From NCBI GenBank assembly GCA_902781655.1, contig CACZJZ010000001.1:174898-238897 (forward strand): a stretch of 64,000 nt of DNA, given 5' to 3'. Under the pieces are notes generated by a model. It had not been told where the DNA came from. It did not search any database and saw nothing but the letters and a program-made list of their open reading frames with translations. Made by a program: the position numbers and the translations under genes. The stretch is from an uncultured Lachnospiraceae bacterium. GTDB lineage: Bacteria; Bacillota; Clostridia; Lachnospirales; Lachnospiraceae. Below are positions 61,277-64,000 of the stretch, piece after piece. Numbering within the stretch: position 1 is the first letter of the stretch; the number at the start of each line of letters is the position of its first letter.

Positions 61277-61346
61277 TCTCTCCCCTGCCAGAAAAACAGA
61301 AAACACACGCAGGACATTATCATGATATTCCGCAGCGCGCCGATGG

Positions 61347-63071
61347 TCATTCTTCCGCAGAAAGAATGTAATAGTAGATCGGTTGATTACCAGACTGCAG
61401 TTCTACATCACAGGCAGGGAAGTTCCGTCTGACCATATCCTCAAACTTTCCCGCGTCATCCTCCGTGATGTCCGCACCGTAGTAAATACTGATGAGAGAG
61501 GTACTGTCATTCACCATCTTCCGAAGCGTTTCGAGCGTCGTCTCGTCCCGGTCCCGGCCAACCGCAAGAATACCGCTGTCTCCGATGCCCATGATATCGC
61601 CCTCATGGATCGTCACATTATCCAGAGTCGTATCTCTGACCGCATAGGTGATCTCCGCGCTGGCTACCTTGCCAATTTCCTGCATCATATTCTCACGGTT
61701 GGCATCGACACCAACTTCCGGCATATAGTTGATCACCGCCGTGATTCCCTGCGGAATAGTTTTGGTCGGGATGACAATGACCTTCTTATCCTCTGTCATT
61801 GCCGCTGCCTGGTTGGCCGCCATGATGATATTCTTATTATTCGGAAGTACAAACACCGTATCCGCATTGACGGAATTGACAGCCTTCAGCACATCCTCCG
61901 TGGAGGGATTCATGGTCTGACCGCCTGAAATAATACAATCGACCCCAAGTCCGCGGAATATGTCCTCCAGCCCGCTTCCAGCGCACACAGCGATAAACGC
62001 CACTTCTTTCCTCTGCTTCTGATCGGTCTGCGCCGGCTCAGATGTCGTTCCATCCGACGAGACAGACTTTGTCTCCTCCGCTGTGACCGGTCCCTCCTGC
62101 TCTCCGATCCGCAGGTTTGCAATACGGATGTTCCTCAGCTCGCCATACATGAGAGCCTTCTCCACGGCAAGACCGGGATCGTTCGTATTGACATGGACCC
62201 GTACCGAATCCTCGCTGCCGATACAGAGAATCGAGTCGCCAATGGAACTCAGAAAAGCCTTAAAGTCCTTCTCTGTCTTGGGGTTCCAGAGCTTCATGGA
62301 CTTGTCCTGCAGAATCACAAAATCTGTGCTGTAGCCATATTTCAGTTCCTTGTTGACTCCAGCATCCTGATCCCTTTCCGGGGCTTTATCTTCCTCTTCC
62401 GCCTGTTCTTCTTCCTCGAGCACCATGGCCGGATCGATATGCCTGCCGCGCAGTCCTTCCTGTGCGCCCTTCAGAACCTGCATCAGTCCCTGTCCGCCGG
62501 AATCCACAACGCCAGCCTGTTTCAGTACCGGAAGAAGCTCCGGTGTAGAAGCCAGCACTTCGTCTCCGTATTTGATCACCTCGTCAAGAAAATGATCCAG
62601 ATCGGTCTCTCCGCCGTCAGCGAGTTCGCGTCCCTTCTGCGCCAGTCCCTTTGCAACGGTAAGAATCGTTCCCTCTTTCGGCTTCATCACCGCTTTGTAT
62701 GCCGTCTCCACACCCTTGTCCATCGCATCAGCGATGATCGGAATGTCAGGATTGGAGTATTCCCGAATTCCCTTGCAGAACCCGCGCAGCAGCTGCGACA
62801 GAATCACACCGGAATTTCCCCTCGCTCCGCGAAGTGACCCGGAAGAAATGGCCTTACAGATTGTAGTCATATCAAACGAATCTCCAAGGCCGGCGACTTC
62901 ACGGACAGCTGAAGTGATGGTCATTGTCATATTTGTTCCGGTATCGCCATCCGGTACCGGAAACACATTCAGCTCATTGATCCACTCCTTGTTGGATTTC
63001 AGATTATACGCTCCGGCTAAGAACATCGAAGCAAGCATCTTAGCGTCAATCGAATTGGTGCTCAATCTCAT
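61347..63071 (-). CDS. fakA: fatty acid kinase catalytic subunit FakA (DAK2 domain)
   Basis: FakA phosphorylates fatty acids carried by DegV/FakB proteins. The N-terminal DhaL-type kinase domain has NVFPVPDGDTGTNM, SSGSLRGARGNSGVILSQ and VVDSGGQGL. A Glu-rich linker (about residues 215-235) precedes a middle domain and a C-terminal FakB-like domain (SVNADTVFVLPNNKNIIMA). At 574 aa it is in family range. GAGG precedes ATG 63071. It follows asp23 and rpmB. Confidence 0.95.
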   Translation of the reverse strand: MRLSTNSIDAKMLASMFLAGAYNLKSNKEWINELNVFPVPDGDTGTNMTMTITSAVREVAGLGDSFDMTTICKAISSGSLRGARGNSGVILSQLLRGFCKGIREYSNPDIPIIADAMDKGVETAYKAVMKPKEGTILTVAKGLAQKGRELADGGETDLDHFLDEVIKYGDEVLASTPELLPVLKQAGVVDSGGQGLMQVLKGAQEGLRGRHIDPAMVLEEEEQAEEEDKAPERDQDAGVNKELKYGYSTDFVILQDKSMKLWNPKTEKDFKAFLSSIGDSILCIGSEDSVRVHVNTNDPGLAVEKALMYGELRNIRIANLRIGEQEGPVTAEETKSVSSDGTTSEPAQTDQKQRKEVAFIAVCAGSGLEDIFRGLGVDCIISGGQTMNPSTEDVLKAVNSVNADTVFVLPNNKNIIMAANQAAAMTEDKKVIVIPTKTIPQGITAVINYMPEVGVDANRENMMQEIGKVASAEITYAVRDTTLDNVTIHEGDIMGIGDSGILAVGRDRDETTLETLRKMVNDSTSLISIYYGADITEDDAGKFEDMVRRNFPACDVELQSGNQPIYYYILSAEE

Positions 63072-63097
63072 TTCCTCCTGAAATATTAGATTTATCC

Positions 63098-63457
63098 TTA
63101 ATCGATGACTTTGACGCCTTCGACGTAAATATTGATCTTATCAATTTCAAGCCCAGTGAATTCCTCTACCCGGTACCGGACATTGCTGATCAGATTTTCA
63201 GCAACTGTCGGAATATTGACACCGTACGAGACGATGACATGGAAATCAATATCCAGTTTATTGTTCGGAGTGAGCGTCACCGCGATGCCCTTGGTCATGG
63301 AATCCCGCTTTAAGAGATTTACAAGACCGCCTTTCATCACAGCCGCCATGCCCACGATTCCAAAGCACTCCGTGGCGACTGTCCCGGCATACTGGGCAAT
63401 CACTTCGTTATCAATGGATATGCTTCCCATATGTGTGTTCATGGAAGATGACTTCAT
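63098..63457 (-). CDS. Asp23/Gls24 family envelope stress protein
   Basis: A 119-aa Asp23/Gls24-domain protein (GSISIDNEVIAQYAGTVA, GIVGMAA, DFHVIVSYGVNIPTVAENL, INIYVEGVKVID). Members bind the membrane through partners and respond to envelope stress; the one beside fakA is conserved in Firmicutes (YloU in B. subtilis). Ribosome site AGGAGG. Confidence 0.93.
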   Translation of the reverse strand: MKSSSMNTHMGSISIDNEVIAQYAGTVATECFGIVGMAAVMKGGLVNLLKRDSMTKGIAVTLTPNNKLDIDFHVIVSYGVNIPTVAENLISNVRYRVEEFTGLEIDKINIYVEGVKVID

Positions 63458-63546
63458 AGATAACCTCCTGCTGCATGGTCAAGTTCAAGGTATACGCAGA
63501 ACGGCACAGCCATCCGCTCCCTTTTTCTGATTCGATTCTCAGAGAA

Positions 63547-63574
63547 ATTATACGCGCTTTCATTGTAAAAAGAA
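63547..63574 (-). promoter_or_regulatory. possible promoter of asp23-fakA
   Basis: Minus strand TTCTTT (63574-63569), 16-nt spacer, TATAAT (63552-63547). It overlaps the T tract of the rpmB terminator. Confidence 0.45.
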
Positions 63575-63605
63575 ATGGCGGACCGAAGAATCCTCGATCC
63601 GCCAT
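63565..63605 (-). terminator. terminator of rpmB
   Basis: ATGGCGGA (63575-63582) pairs with TCCGCCAT (63598-63605), with further pairing inside; on the minus strand TTTCTTTTT follows. Confidence 0.8.
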
Positions 63606-63627
63606 ACGGGTACCATGCAACAGTGAT

Positions 63628-63813
63628 TCAGGCACGTTCGACTTTACCGGAACGCAGGCATGCCGTGCATACATGCATTTTTCTGGTTCCGCCATCGACC
63701 TTCACAGAAACAGTCTTGACATTGGAATTCCAGATACGGTTTGATCTTCTATGTGAATGGCTGACGTTGTTGCCAAAGTGAGCGCCTTTTCCACAGATAT
63801 CGCACTTAGCCAT
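63628..63813 (-). CDS. rpmB: 50S ribosomal protein L28
   Basis: bL28, 61 aa. It is the zinc-binding (C+) form: Cys pairs in KCDICGKG and HVCTACLR. RSNRIWNSNVKTV is the conserved core. ATG 63813 with AGGAGG upstream fits; the frame extends 6 codons further. It lies divergently from the right window end. Confidence 0.96.
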   Translation of the reverse strand: MAKCDICGKGAHFGNNVSHSHRRSNRIWNSNVKTVSVKVDGGTRKMHVCTACLRSGKVERA

Positions 63814-63859
63814 TTTTACACCTCCTGACATCAGAGATTATTTCGAACACAACAGTCAT

Positions 63860-63888
63860 ACTATAACAAAGTCAAAATTACTTTGCAA
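63860..63888 (-). promoter_or_regulatory. rpmB promoter
   Basis: Minus strand TTGCAA (63888-63883), 17-nt spacer, TATAGT (63865-63860). Confidence 0.65.
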
Positions 63889-63928
63889 GGGAAATTTCAA
63901 CCCGGGAGTTTGACACCCAAAAGTCCGG

Positions 63929-63954
63929 AAAGCCTTGAAAAGGCTTTATTTTTT
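63929..63954 (+). terminator. rho-independent terminator without a visible gene
   Basis: AAAGCCTT (63929-63936), loop GAA, AAGGCTTT (63940-63947), then ATTTTTT. It reads on the plus strand, yet no plus-strand gene lies to its left. Confidence 0.7.
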
Positions 63955-64000
63955 CGTCAAATTAAATTTTGTGTATATGGTAATACGGTAATATATGTGG

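Overview
The window looks like a chromosome segment of a Gram-positive anaerobe of the class Clostridia, most likely a member of Lachnospiraceae. Supporting signs are the gene order rng-rplU-prp-rpmA-obgE-yhbY-nadD-yqeK-rsfS, an L27 precursor carrying the Firmicutes N-terminal extension next to its protease Prp, a short HisG that needs HisZ, a very long penicillin-binding protein 2, sepF behind yggS, LexA sites of the GAAC-N4-GTTC type, and strong AGGAGG-like ribosome sites with several TTG/GTG starts. Genus assignment is not possible from sequence reading alone. No rRNA, tRNA, CRISPR array or prophage was seen. The segment is mostly core genome.

Positions 1-31.4 kb are almost all plus strand. 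A UvrD-type helicase is cut by the left edge. It is followed by a GlgX-like protein that has lost its catalytic residues, two overlapping genes of unknown role, peptidase T, and the tRNA-modification and mismatch-repair set miaB-mutS-mutL-miaA. Next come a PLP lyase, radC, the cell-shape operon mreBCD-mrdA-rodA, mgsA and a D-Ala-D-Ala carboxypeptidase lipoprotein. After these are a small P-loop protein, an HlyD-like membrane protein, yggS, sepF, aroB, lspA, an RluD-type pseudouridine synthase and a cytidylate kinase-like protein.

Positions 31.5-36 kb hold a tyrosine recombinase that converges on dtd with overlapping ends, an AI-2E-family membrane protein, and a divergent SOS locus. In that locus a YneA-like LysM protein and lexA face each other across four LexA-box-like sequences. 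Positions 36-59 kb are minus strand: the ribosome/Obg operon, a histidine operon hisZ-G-D-B-hisIE whose last gene carries an extra degenerate HisA/HisF-like domain and runs into rng, then recU, a pseudouridine synthase, a DivIVA-like coiled-coil protein, coaD, rsmD, parC, parE, degV and recG. Positions 59-61.3 kb are a small accessory insertion (integrase plus two tiny overlapping genes) between recG and the fakA-asp23-rpmB group.

The most unusual observation is a recurring short hairpin with the plan GTGCCGC / 7-8 nt A-rich loop / GCGGCAC. It lies just upstream of the start codons of at least seven unrelated genes (mutS, miaA, lspA, lexA, hisIE, hisG, the DivIVA-like gene). Other items worth a second look are the catalytically dead GH13 protein with three helically phased repeats upstream of its promoter, a methylglyoxal synthase with both catalytic aspartates changed to glutamate, the HisA/F-like fusion, competing pairings in the rplU leader, and a possible SOS site at recG.
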